64,000 nucleotides of DNA from assembly GCF_011043735.1 (NCBI RefSeq), contig NZ_JAAKGV010000020.1:62001-126000 (forward strand), given 5' to 3'. The translations under genes were made by a program, and so were the position numbers. The notes beneath the pieces were generated by a model. That model ran no database searches. It was given only the letters and a program-made list of their open reading frames with translations, and had not been told where the DNA came from. The stretch's first letter is position 1, and the number at the start of each line of letters is the position of its first letter. Source of the DNA: Methylobacterium sp. DB0501 (GTDB taxonomy: Bacteria > Pseudomonadota > Alphaproteobacteria > Rhizobiales > Beijerinckiaceae). Of the stretch, positions 8,319-16,447 are shown in pieces.

Positions 8319-9638
8319 ATGGCGCGGCACGACGCGCTGACCGAACTGGCCAATCGCGTCCTGTTCCGCGAGCGCCTCGACCAGCGGCTGGCTGAACTGG
8401 AACGTCGGGGCGGGTCGGGCGCGGTGCTGTGCCTCGATCTCGACCGCTTCAAGGCCGTCAACGACACGCTCGGGCATCTCGCCGGTGATGCCCTGCTGCG
8501 CGAGATCGCGCACAGGCTGAAGGCGACGCTGCGGGGCGAGGACATCGTGGCCCGCTTCGGCGGCGACGAGTTCGCCGTTCTGCTCCACCAGAGTGACGGG
8601 CCCGAGAGAGCGATGCTCGTCGCCGGGCGTCTGATCGAGGCGGTGCAGGCACCCATCATCCTCGGCGCCCACGAGGCGGAGGTCGGAGTCAGTATTGGCA
8701 TCGCGCTCATCCCGGCCCACGGTGATAAGGCTGAGGTGCTGCTCAAGCGAGCCGATCTCGCACTGTATCGCGCCAAGGACGCGGGGCGAAACACCTTTCG
8801 GTTCTTCGAGCCCGCGATGGACGAGGAGGCGGAGGCGCGGCGCAGACTGGAACTCGACCTGCGACGCGCGCTCCAACGCGGCGAGTTCGAACTGCATTAC
8901 CAGCCGATCCTCGACGTCGCGACCGGCACTATCGCGTCGGCCGAGGCGCTGGTGCGCTGGCGCCATCCCTCACGAGGGCTCGTGCCGCCGGGTGCCTTCA
9001 TCGCGGCGGCCGAGGAGACGGGGCTGATCGTCCCGCTCGGGGAGTGGGTGTTGCGGGCCGCGACTCACGAAGCACGGCGCTGGCCCGAGCACGTGCGGGT
9101 GGCCGTGAACGTCTCAACCGTGCAGGTGCGGCACGGTAACCTGTTTCCGGCTGTGCGCGCCGCCCTCGACGCATCCGGGCTTTCTGCTGAGCGCCTGGAG
9201 CTTGAGATCACCGAGAGCGTGCTGATGGCCGATGACGAGCGAGCGAGCGCGGTGCTGCACGATCTGCGGAGCCTTGGCGTGCGCATTGCTCTGGATGATT
9301 TCGGGACCGGCTACTCCAGCCTGAGCTACCTGCGCCGCTTCCCGTTCGACAAGCTGAAGATTGACCGCTCCTTCCTCACAGAGGGCAGTAAGGCCGAAGC
9401 GGCAGCAATCGTGCGGGCCGCCGCATCACTCGGCCGGGGGCTCGGCATGATCGTCACGGCCGAAGGGGTCGAGACGCAGGAGCAGTTCGACATGGCTCAG
9501 GCGGAGGGCTGCACAGAGGTGCAGGGATTCCTCATCGGCCAACCCTGCCCATGCGGAGAACTCCGGAGCCGACTGCGCAAGAGCACGGCTGAGCCCTCAC
9601 TCGCGCGACAGGGCAGAGCGCATCCACGCGGGAGGTAG
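8319..9638 (+). CDS. GGDEF-EAL cyclic-di-GMP turnover protein (split C-terminal half)
   Basis: 439 residues. GGDEF domain at about 1-165 with RFGGDEFAVLL, the diguanylate cyclase active loop; EAL domain at about 175-430 with EALVRW, DDFGTGYSSLSYL and EGVETQEQ, all metal- and substrate-binding signatures of a c-di-GMP phosphodiesterase. Both motifs look catalytically complete. No own ribosome site precedes its ATG, which follows the TGA of the sensor half directly; translation would need restart or readthrough. It is the same gene as the upstream half by comparison with the unsplit paralogue at 22758. Confidence 0.85.
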   Translation: MARHDALTELANRVLFRERLDQRLAELERRGGSGAVLCLDLDRFKAVNDTLGHLAGDALLREIAHRLKATLRGEDIVARFGGDEFAVLLHQSDGPERAMLVAGRLIEAVQAPIILGAHEAEVGVSIGIALIPAHGDKAEVLLKRADLALYRAKDAGRNTFRFFEPAMDEEAEARRRLELDLRRALQRGEFELHYQPILDVATGTIASAEALVRWRHPSRGLVPPGAFIAAAEETGLIVPLGEWVLRAATHEARRWPEHVRVAVNVSTVQVRHGNLFPAVRAALDASGLSAERLELEITESVLMADDERASAVLHDLRSLGVRIALDDFGTGYSSLSYLRRFPFDKLKIDRSFLTEGSKAEAAAIVRAAASLGRGLGMIVTAEGVETQEQFDMAQAEGCTEVQGFLIGQPCPCGELRSRLRKSTAEPSLARQGRAHPRGR

Positions 9639-9835
9639 TATTCGCTTCTGCAACAAGCTCGTTCCCAATCAATTGGGCATCTATCGCAACCCGCAGTGTC
9701 GCAGGGCACCGAAACCGAACCCATGTGGGCGCACATCTCACAGCGATAACGTATCCAATCTCCATCCTTGACTGTGTCATGAACTCAGCTTTAGGAGCCG
9801 ATTGCGTTCTCTGCGCGGCAGAGATGGAGGATAAG

Positions 9836-10075
9836 TTGCCCGAGTATTTCTTTGACATCAACGATGGCGGACCGGCACGGGATGTGATCAGTGCTGAATA
9901 TGCCGATCTCGCCGAAGTACGTCGCGCAGCGATGCAGCTTCTGCCCGACATCGTCCGCGATGATGTTTCCGATCATCAGGACGAGCATTCACTTTCGGTG
10001 TCTGTCAGAGATGCAAATGGAAAATCAATTTTTGCAGCATCGCTGAAGTTATGGATTAAAAGATTATCCGAATAA
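9836..10075 (+). CDS. DUF6894 family small protein
   Basis: 79 residues starting LPEYFFDINDGG (read MPEYFFD), the hallmark start of DUF6894, a small protein family common in Methylobacterium and Bradyrhizobium with unknown role. The TTG at 9836 is chosen because GGAGG (9826-9830) lies 5 bases before it and family members begin at this point; longer frames from 9725 or 9824 are open. The last 20 residues have the family's beta-strand ending in LKLWIKRL. Codons are AT-richer than in the neighbours. Confidence 0.75.
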   Translation: MPEYFFDINDGGPARDVISAEYADLAEVRRAAMQLLPDIVRDDVSDHQDEHSLSVSVRDANGKSIFAASLKLWIKRLSE

Positions 10076-10323
10076 ACGGTAGATCGATCAGATTTTATTG
10101 CTATTTCTTGAGTTTTTTGTCAATTGAGCACGATTTGAATACCCGTATCGCGACACAACTCATAAATACGTTGGGCACAACAATCTGAGTCTATCTGTTC
10201 ACTCGGTGTTTAGAAGTAGTATTTTACTCGCGCAACCATATCGCGCGAGGCGATGTGAGATCCTCGGATCGAGTGTTCGAGCCTCGTAGGCGACGGATCA
10301 TGCCCTACTAGTCGTGCCGTGTG

Positions 10324-10923
10324 TCAGCACATCGTCCGCTGGTGCTTTCTCTTCGACTGCGTGGCCAGAGTGCGCCCGAGTTCCAGAAGCAGCATGTCCA
10401 CAAGCTTCAGCAGGAAAGGTCGATCGGCCTCCTGAATGGCCTTGCGGGCCGCCAGACAGTGGTCCGCCGCACGTTCCAGGGGGTCTTCCGGAGGTGAACC
10501 GATCCGGCATCCATAGGGCTGGTCACTCAACCGGCTCCCGGTCATGTCGAGGAGTATGCCGCGCCCTCGGAGCGGCTCGCCGCTCTCACCCAGATCGTAG
10601 CGCCCACGCGCGAGAACCCAGCGCATCTCTCCGGAAGCAGTCACGATGCGGAACTCCGCGACAAACGCGACTCCCTTGGCGGCACCGTTCATCATCCGCT
10701 CGATGACAGCGGCCCGATCATCAGGATGGATGCAGGCAGCAAAACCGGACAGGGGAGTGCCCGCTTCCGTGGCGTAGATGTTACTACCAAGCAACTGCGC
10801 AACATGATCATCCGCGTACAACCGATCGGCCCGGATGTTCCACTCCCAGGATCCGACTGCCTCTGTACCAACGGACGGCACGCCGACCGAACTCACGCTG
10901 CCGCCCACACCTACCACGTTCAT
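10324..10923 (-). CDS. Mini-PAS protein with conserved helical tail (copy 1)
   Basis: 199 residues. A single PAS_3-type domain with PAC at about 25-130: GSWEWNIRADRLYAD, HPDDRAAVIERMM and MRWVLARGRYD. The tail from about 150 (ERAADHCLAARKAIQ ... LLKLVDMLLLELGRTLA) is amphipathic and matches the tail of the plus-strand gene at 15752-16297. There is no kinase, GGDEF or DNA-binding output, so it probably works by protein contact. Signal and partner unknown. Confidence 0.75.
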   Translation of the reverse strand: MNVVGVGGSVSSVGVPSVGTEAVGSWEWNIRADRLYADDHVAQLLGSNIYATEAGTPLSGFAACIHPDDRAAVIERMMNGAAKGVAFVAEFRIVTASGEMRWVLARGRYDLGESGEPLRGRGILLDMTGSRLSDQPYGCRIGSPPEDPLERAADHCLAARKAIQEADRPFLLKLVDMLLLELGRTLATQSKRKHQRTMC

Positions 10924-11088
10924 GCCTTACTCCGTTTCGAACTAACCGTTACCTCCCGATCTCCAATGGCTAAGCCAGATACAACGATCGATGCAAATGT
11001 CTGTATTGAAACGTGCGCTATGTTATTGCCCGCCATTCATCTGCCACATAGGAGCGGTGTCCTTATTGAAACGGGTGGAGATGGACAG

Positions 11089-11490
11089 ATGAAGGATAAG
11101 GCTGGCCTGCCCGCCTGTGGGATGAGCAACGATGCCGAACAGGTCGACCTTCCTGGCTCAGATCAGACCGCCACGAAGGGCATGTCACATCTCGGGCGGC
11201 ACTCAGGAAACCCGCCCGAACCGGCAGCCATGGTAGCAAAGGCGGAAAGGATACAGCACCAGATTGGAGAAGCTCTTAGCCAATCGGCGTCAAGGTCCTG
11301 GAACCTGACCTCCGATGTCTCCCAGCAGCGCAGAAGCACCAGTGACACTTTCGTCACACACACGGATTGTCCTCAGCCAGACGAGTGCCTGGAGTTGGTG
11401 CGAGCTTTCATTGGCATCCAGGATCAACAGCAGCGGCAGCGATGCCTCGAATTTATTCGTGAAGTCGCGAGGGCGGAACAGGCGAGGTGA
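11089..11490 (+). CDS. Hypothetical protein with C-terminal LELVRAF motif
   Basis: 133 residues from the ATG at 11089, which has GTGGAG 8 bases upstream; an ATG at 10966 in the same frame would give 174 residues. The N-terminal two thirds are polar and low in order. The last 38 residues, ECLELVRAFIGIQD then RCLEFIREVARAE, resemble the C-terminal end of many alphaproteobacterial XRE-type regulators (ELVRAF..I.D...R...LD.V), but no helix-turn-helix precedes it. It may be a free version of that contact region. It is divergent from the mini-PAS gene. Confidence 0.5.
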   Translation: MKDKAGLPACGMSNDAEQVDLPGSDQTATKGMSHLGRHSGNPPEPAAMVAKAERIQHQIGEALSQSASRSWNLTSDVSQQRRSTSDTFVTHTDCPQPDECLELVRAFIGIQDQQQRQRCLEFIREVARAEQAR

Positions 11491-11576
11491 GGCGTTTGAT
11501 TGTATGCTTCGTACCTTGGTCCTATTCCCTCAAACCACATGAGGCGCCGAACGCGCCCGGCGGAGCCTTGTCGGCA

Positions 11577-11614
11577 GCGCGCCCGCCAGAGCGTTAGGAC
11601 CTCGACGGACGCGC
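11577..11614 (+). repeat. Bulged hairpin repeat, copy A
   Basis: An imperfect stem (GCGCGCCCGCC against GACGGACGCGC) carries the loop block GAGCGTTAGGACCT. The block differs by one base from the identical GAGGGTTAGGACCT of copies B and C. Flanks GGCAG before and TG-CTGAGG after are shared with copy C. It lies in the gap between convergent genes ending at 11490 and 11723. No T run follows, so it is not a plain terminator. Confidence 0.65.
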
Positions 11615-11722
11615 TGTGCTGAGGGAAGCAACCGACGCTTGCTTGCAGAAGCTCAACGCAGCTTACGCGCGACCTGTTCCGACGAAGGGCTCCTGAACGA
11701 GCAAGTCGAGTTACTCGTCCTT

Positions 11723-11962
11723 CTACTCACGAGCAGCGAGCACTTCGCCGAGTGCTGCTTCCGTACCGCTCAACTCAAGCGCTCTGACCCTGGTATGGCG
11801 AGTGAAGAAGCGCAAGGTTGCCGCAAGACCTGGATCACCACCTTGGTCGGCAGCACGAGCCAACTCCGCGCCTTCACGCGCCATTGTCTCTCGGGCGGCT
11901 GCCTCAGTCGCGAGAGCGTCTCGTAGGGATCGAGCCGCCTCTGAAACGCTCGGTGACTTCAT
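11723..11962 (-). CDS. Hypothetical small helical protein
   Basis: 79 residues, rich in Ala, Glu and Arg: SEAARSLRDALATEAAARET and RFFTRHTRVRALELSG. Predicted almost wholly helical, no membrane segment, no domain recognised. The ATG at 11962 has GGAG 5 bases upstream; GTG and ATG codons just before it are alternatives. Hairpin repeat copy B lies 34 bases upstream of the start and would be in its leader if transcribed from there. Confidence 0.5.
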   Translation of the reverse strand: MKSPSVSEAARSLRDALATEAAARETMAREGAELARAADQGGDPGLAATLRFFTRHTRVRALELSGTEAALGEVLAARE

Positions 11963-11995
11963 CATCACTCCGTCAACCGCAAACCTTCCAATACG

Positions 11996-12035
11996 AGAAC
12001 GCCCAGCGGAGGGTTAGGACCTCGCTGGGCGTTCT
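11996..12035 (+). repeat. Bulged hairpin repeat, copy B
   Basis: A perfect 13-bp stem, AGAACGCCCAGCG (11996-12008) against CGCTGGGCGTTCT (12023-12035), encloses GAGGGTTAGGACCT. Within the block AGG pairs with CCT, leaving a single bulged G and a 7-base loop GTTAGGA. The stem sequence differs from copies A and C while pairing is kept, which points to a structured RNA or DNA element. Confidence 0.75.
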
Positions 12036-12042
12036 GGCCTCG

Positions 12043-12144
12043 ATGAAGATCACTGTCGTGCAACACTCAACGTGGGCTGGCAGAGTGCGGTTCCAGGGTA
12101 ACTCCCTCCGCATCGGCCTGCCGCCGGTTGCATGCACAATCTAG
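12043..12144 (+). CDS. Possible tiny ORF after hairpin B
   Basis: 33 codons from an ATG 8 bases after hairpin B, ending at TAG 12142-12144. It begins MKITVV, like the MK start of the tiny ORF after hairpin C, but without a clear ribosome site and without convincing similarity beyond that. It is recorded mainly because of its position. Confidence 0.25.
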   Translation: MKITVVQHSTWAGRVRFQGNSLRIGLPPVACTI

Positions 12145-12200
12145 TAAACTGCCGTTAAGCTTGTGATTAGGCTTGATGCCGCCGATCCGGCCCGCAAGCG

Positions 12201-12446
12201 TTGTTTGACGAACAACCATGCTTCAGGAAGGCCATGCAGCAACTCACCGAGAAATCTCCCGTATGTCTGACATTGGGTAGTTTGATCCTGTCCGGCACGG
12301 TCAAGGCCGTGGGTGACACCATCGACATGCCCGCTTCAGCGAGGTCGTCTGCAAAAAAGCTACGACAGCTTGTTCTCGATTTCGGAAATGCCTGTGCACC
12401 GATCGGGTTGTGGCTCCCCATCGAGGAGGCGTCCCGTGCGGCCTGA
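12201..12446 (+). CDS. Possible small hypothetical protein
   Basis: Up to 81 residues in an open frame; an inner ATG gives MQQLTEKSPVCLTLG. The middle is moderately hydrophobic, the end LWLPIEEASRAA is helical. No family recognised and the opposite strand is open too. It overlaps no other gene and stops 17 bases before the convergent kinase stop. Confidence 0.3.
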   Translation: MFDEQPCFRKAMQQLTEKSPVCLTLGSLILSGTVKAVGDTIDMPASARSSAKKLRQLVLDFGNACAPIGLWLPIEEASRAA

Positions 12447-12463
12447 GAGGCGTCGCAGGGCGA

Positions 12464-15298
12464 TCAGGTGCCGCCGATCAGGAGCTTGATGCGAGACGCG
12501 AGCGCCTCCATCGCGAACGGCTTGGTCAGGACCTGCATCCCGGGCTCCAGGTGGCCGTGGCCGATAGCAGCGTTCTCCGCATAGCCGGTGATGAACAGCA
12601 CCTTCAGGTCGGGCCGACGCTCCCGGGCCGCGTCCGCCATCTGGCGTCCGTTCATCCCACCCGGCAACCCGACATCGGTGACGAGCAGGTCGATGCGCAC
12701 GTCCGATTGGAGCACCTTCAGCCCCGACGCACCATCCGCCGCCTCGATCGCCGCGTAGCCGAGTTCCTCCAGAACCTCTGTCACCAGCATGCGCACGGTC
12801 GGCTCATCGTCGACCACCAGCACCGTCTCGCCCTGCTCGGCGCGAGGCGCGTCGGAGAGATCAGCGCCACTCTCAACCAATTGCGCATCGCCGTAGTGAC
12901 GTGGCAGGTAGAGGCACATCGTCGTGCCCTGGCCCACCTCCGAGTAGATCCGCACCTGCCCGCCCGACTGACGGGCAAAGCCGTAGATCATCGAAAGGCC
13001 CAGGCCCGTCCCCTGACCCTGCGGCTTGGTGGTGAAGAACGGGTCGAAGGCGCGCTGGATCACCTCCGGCGTCATGCCGGTGCCGGTATCGGTCACGCAC
13101 AGCGACAGGTACTGGCCGGGTGGAAGATCGCGCTCGCGCCCAGTGCGCTCATCCAGCCACTTGTTGGCGGTCTCGATGGTGATGCGACCGCCATCCGGCA
13201 TCGCATCGCGGGCGTTGATGCACAGGTTCAGCAGCGCGTTCTCAAGCTGGTTCGGGTCCACCAGCGCGGGCCACAGACCCGCTGCCCCCACGACCTCGAC
13301 CTCGACAGCAGGTCCGACCGAGCGACGAAGCAGGTCCTCCATGCCCCCAATCAGGCGGTTCACATCGGTCGGCTTGGGATCGAGCGTTTGGCGGCGAGAG
13401 AAGGCCAGCAGGCGGTGTGTGAGGGCAGCGGCTCGCTTCGAGGCTCCCTGAGCCGCGGCGATGTAGCGGTCGACGTCAGTGAGGCGGCCCTGGCTCATGC
13501 GTGACTGGAGCAGTTCGAGGCTGCCCGAGATGCCTGCGAGCAGGTTGTTGAAGTCGTGAGCGATGCCTCCGGTCAACTGACCCACCGCCTCCATCTTCTG
13601 GGCCTGCCGGAGTTGCTCCTCGGCCTTCTCGCGCTGAGCGATCTCCTCGGTGACGCGCTGCTCCAGGGTCGCGTTGAAGGCGTCCATCTGCGCCTTGGCC
13701 CGCAACTCCTGCTCGATATTCCGTACCTCGATCACCGTGCCGATCGGCACTCCGGCGTCGTTGCGGATTGGGCTCGCGGTGAACGCGACGGGGTAGAACG
13801 AGCCGTCCTTGTGCACGAAGATCTCCTCGCCCTGCTCCTGCTCGTTTTCAGGAAGGGCTTGGTCGATCGGGCACTCGCACAACGGGTAGGGACTGCCGTC
13901 AGGTCGCGTGTGGTGAACCACATCGTGCAGAGGCCGTCCCTGTGTCTCAGCCAGGGTGTAGCCGGTGAGGGTCTCGGCAGCGGCGTTCATGTAGATGCAC
14001 TGCTGCCGCTCATCCATCATCAGGATGGCCATCGTGGTGTTGCTCAGCACGGCGTCGAGCCGACGCGTGATCTCGGCGAGGCGCTCTTCGGCCAGCTTGC
14101 GGTCGTGGATGTCGACCACCGAGCCGATGTAGCCGAGGAAGGTGCCATCCTCGCCCAGGCGCGGATCAGCCGCGTCGATGAACCAGCGGTACTGCCCGTC
14201 CGCGCCGCGCAGGCGGTACTCAAGGCGGAATGCCTCCCACCTCGCGTTAGCGGCCAGGAACGTCTCGCCCGACCAGCCGCGGTCGTCGGGGTGCACGGCA
14301 TCAAGCCAGCCGAGCCCGAGACCAGTGGCTTGCGTCTGGCCCGTGTACTCGTACCAGCGCCGGTTGAGATAGGTGCATGCACCGTCCGGGTCCGTGACCC
14401 ACATCATCACGGGTGCGTGATCGGCCATGTTGCGAAAGCGCGTCTCGCTCTCGCTCACAGCCCGGTCGGCGCGAACGCGATCCGAGACGTCGCGGTAGAA
14501 GACCGCCAGCCCGCCATCAGGCGCGGGGTGGGCGCGCATCTCCAACCATGCCTGATGCCCGTCCTCCCAGGTGTAGGAGTGGGTCAGGCTGACCGGAACC
14601 CGCTCTGCCATCGCGTGCCTGTAGAGGCCGCCGATCGTGCTGTCCTCGGAGCCAGGGTACGCTTGCCACAGCGTGCGTCCGACGACCTCAGGCGCGGAGC
14701 GTCGCTCCAGGCGTAAGCCCTCGGCGTTGATCTGCATGACGCGAAACTCAGGATCGAGGAGCAGGAAGCCCTCGGCCATGCCTTCGAGCACGCCCTTCGC
14801 CTGCGCCTCGCTCTCGCGCAGGCGCCGCTCGGCCAGGACCTGCCTCGTGGTCTCGACGCAGGCGCAGACCATGCCTGCAACCGCACCGTCCCCGTCACGC
14901 ACGGGCGTGTAGCCGAAGGCGAAGTGGGCCTCCTCCGGGTAGCCGTTGCGGTGCATGGTGAAGGCGATGTCGCTCATGTGCGTCGCCTCGCCCGCGTAGG
15001 CGCGCGTGAGGATCGGCTCGACCTGCTCCCAGATGTCGTGCCAGAGGTCCTCAAAGGGGCGGCCCAGGGCTGCCGGGTGCCGGGTGCCGCACATTTCGGC
15101 GTAGCCGTCGTTGTAGAGCGTGATGTGCTCGGGCCCCCAGACGATGAGCATCGGCTGGTGCGAGCCGAGCATCACGCCGACGAGGGCCTTGAGAGCGGCA
15201 GGCCAGCCGTCAGGAGCGCCGAGGGGAGTGGCGGACCAGTCCGCTGCACGCATCAGAGCGCCGGTCCCGCCGCCGCCCGCCAGGAAAACAGGTGTCAC
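12464..15298 (-). CDS. Hybrid sensor histidine kinase with four PAS domains and a receiver
   Basis: 944 residues. PAS modules at about 30-165 (start ADWSATPLGAPDGWP, typical of this group), 170-285, 290-410 and 420-540; HisKA with the phosphorylated His in GGIAHDFNNLL near 590; HATPase with NLCINARDAMPDGG, DTGTGM and GTGLGLSMIYG; receiver at about 825-940 with Asp in LLVTDVGLPGGMNG and Lys in LTKPF. No membrane segment. The start is a GTG at 15298 whose last two bases plus A form the TGA of the upstream ParD-like gene (GTGA overlap), so translation is coupled. The receiver resembles the free receiver at 6467. Confidence 0.92.
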   Translation of the reverse strand: MTPVFLAGGGGTGALMRAADWSATPLGAPDGWPAALKALVGVMLGSHQPMLIVWGPEHITLYNDGYAEMCGTRHPAALGRPFEDLWHDIWEQVEPILTRAYAGEATHMSDIAFTMHRNGYPEEAHFAFGYTPVRDGDGAVAGMVCACVETTRQVLAERRLRESEAQAKGVLEGMAEGFLLLDPEFRVMQINAEGLRLERRSAPEVVGRTLWQAYPGSEDSTIGGLYRHAMAERVPVSLTHSYTWEDGHQAWLEMRAHPAPDGGLAVFYRDVSDRVRADRAVSESETRFRNMADHAPVMMWVTDPDGACTYLNRRWYEYTGQTQATGLGLGWLDAVHPDDRGWSGETFLAANARWEAFRLEYRLRGADGQYRWFIDAADPRLGEDGTFLGYIGSVVDIHDRKLAEERLAEITRRLDAVLSNTTMAILMMDERQQCIYMNAAAETLTGYTLAETQGRPLHDVVHHTRPDGSPYPLCECPIDQALPENEQEQGEEIFVHKDGSFYPVAFTASPIRNDAGVPIGTVIEVRNIEQELRAKAQMDAFNATLEQRVTEEIAQREKAEEQLRQAQKMEAVGQLTGGIAHDFNNLLAGISGSLELLQSRMSQGRLTDVDRYIAAAQGASKRAAALTHRLLAFSRRQTLDPKPTDVNRLIGGMEDLLRRSVGPAVEVEVVGAAGLWPALVDPNQLENALLNLCINARDAMPDGGRITIETANKWLDERTGRERDLPPGQYLSLCVTDTGTGMTPEVIQRAFDPFFTTKPQGQGTGLGLSMIYGFARQSGGQVRIYSEVGQGTTMCLYLPRHYGDAQLVESGADLSDAPRAEQGETVLVVDDEPTVRMLVTEVLEELGYAAIEAADGASGLKVLQSDVRIDLLVTDVGLPGGMNGRQMADAARERRPDLKVLFITGYAENAAIGHGHLEPGMQVLTKPFAMEALASRIKLLIGGT

Positions 15299-15486
15299 AG
15301 GGCGGTCCTGCCGCCCTCTCCGGAGACGGAGGATGGCATCGCGCCCTGAGGTGCGCCGCGCCTGCGTTCATCCTCCTGCAACAGGCGCAGGCCCGCCCGC
15401 ACAACCTCGCTGGCGCTGGCAAACCGCCCCGTAGCAAGCCTGTCCGCAACGAAGGCGTGCAGTTCGGGGCTGAGGGACACGTTCAT
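15295..15486 (-). CDS. Orphan ParD/CopG-type ribbon-helix-helix protein
   Basis: 63 residues: MNVSLSPELHAFVADRLA, then GRFASASEVVRAGLRLLQEDE, the ParD antitoxin ribbon-helix-helix signature. An in-frame ATG at 15504 would add six residues. ParD is normally followed by a ParE toxin gene; here the next gene, overlapping by GTGA, is the hybrid kinase instead, and no ParE-like frame is visible. It may be an autoregulator of the kinase operon or a leftover antitoxin (inference). Confidence 0.8.
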   Translation of the reverse strand: MNVSLSPELHAFVADRLATGRFASASEVVRAGLRLLQEDERRRGAPQGAMPSSVSGEGGRTAL

Positions 15487-15751
15487 GGTTCTGGCTTGAC
15501 GCATGGATGCCGGTACTTTGGTGCCCCTCCTACCGGGACAGCCAACAAGTGCCAACGGGGCAGTAAGGTTCCGGGAGCGGGACTGGCCCCCAGGTTTCAC
15601 TGGCCCGCGCTCGCTCCTTTCAGGCGTGAGAGGCCAATGGTGCAGTGAGGAGGTTCAGACAACGTCGAATGCCCCCGCGGATCTTACAGCCATGCCGCTC
15701 GTTTGCTCAGACCTCGTAGGCGGGGTAAGGCAGTGTTGTGGGAGGCGTCGG

Positions 15752-16297
15752 ATGATCTGGGCGGCCGATCAGCGTGGTCACATTGCATACGTCTGCCGCG
15801 AGTGGAAGGAGATGACCGGTCAGGATACCGAACAGGCATGTGGGAGCGGGTGGCTCGATATGATCCACCCCGAAGACCGGGATTTCGTTGCGAAAGCCTT
15901 CATGAAGGCTCTTGCGAAAGCCGCGAGCTTCACCATGACGTATCGGCTGCGATCCAGGACGTCCGAGTACATCTGGGTCCGCAGCAGTGCGATCCCGTCA
16001 TTCAGCCCGGACACGTCGGTGTTCCTAGGGTATCTCGGATCACTGAGCAGTGGCGGCGAGCACCAGCCGACAGCGGCGGACGCCCAGCTTGATGTGTTCA
16101 ATCCGCCAGAGCCGTCACCCGGGTTCGAGCCGCTCAGCCCCCTTGATCGAGTTGCCGATCATCTCATGCTGGCACACAGCGCCGCGCAAGCTGCGCGAGA
16201 TACCGTGCTGATGCAGATGATCGAGATCTCCCTGTTCCAGGTCGGAAAGCTTCTGTCCCAGCAGGGGCATGCCACCCACGGCGGCAATGTTCACTGA
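15752..16297 (+). CDS. Mini-PAS protein with conserved helical tail (copy 2)
   Basis: 181 residues from the ATG at 15752, selected because GGAGG at 15741-15745 lies 6 bases upstream; the frame is open further back to 15503. PAS_3/PAC at about 1-100: MIWAADQRGHIAYVCREW, HPEDRDFVAKAFM, YRLRSRTSEYIWVRS. The tail (DRVADHLMLAHSAAQAARD ... MIEISLFQVGKLLSQQ) matches the tail of the gene at 10324-10923. No catalytic output. Its position right beside the ParD-kinase operon, divergent from it, could mean it feeds that kinase. Confidence 0.75.
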   Translation: MIWAADQRGHIAYVCREWKEMTGQDTEQACGSGWLDMIHPEDRDFVAKAFMKALAKAASFTMTYRLRSRTSEYIWVRSSAIPSFSPDTSVFLGYLGSLSSGGEHQPTAADAQLDVFNPPEPSPGFEPLSPLDRVADHLMLAHSAAQAARDTVLMQMIEISLFQVGKLLSQQGHATHGGNVH

Positions 16298-16447
16298 AGC
16301 CGGATCGGGTCAGACCTGAACTGCATGCGAGCGGGAGGGGCCGAACTTGGGCGGAGGTGGAGATAGTTGATGTCGAAGTCGGCGAAAGCGTGCAGGCGGT
16401 TCAGTTGAGCTTAATCCATGCATAAACCCTAAGCCCCTGAACCATTC

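Noticed and set aside
12410..14716. Long plus-strand open frames opposite the hybrid kinase
   Set aside because: They mirror the codon structure of the kinase gene, have no family features and no ribosome sites.
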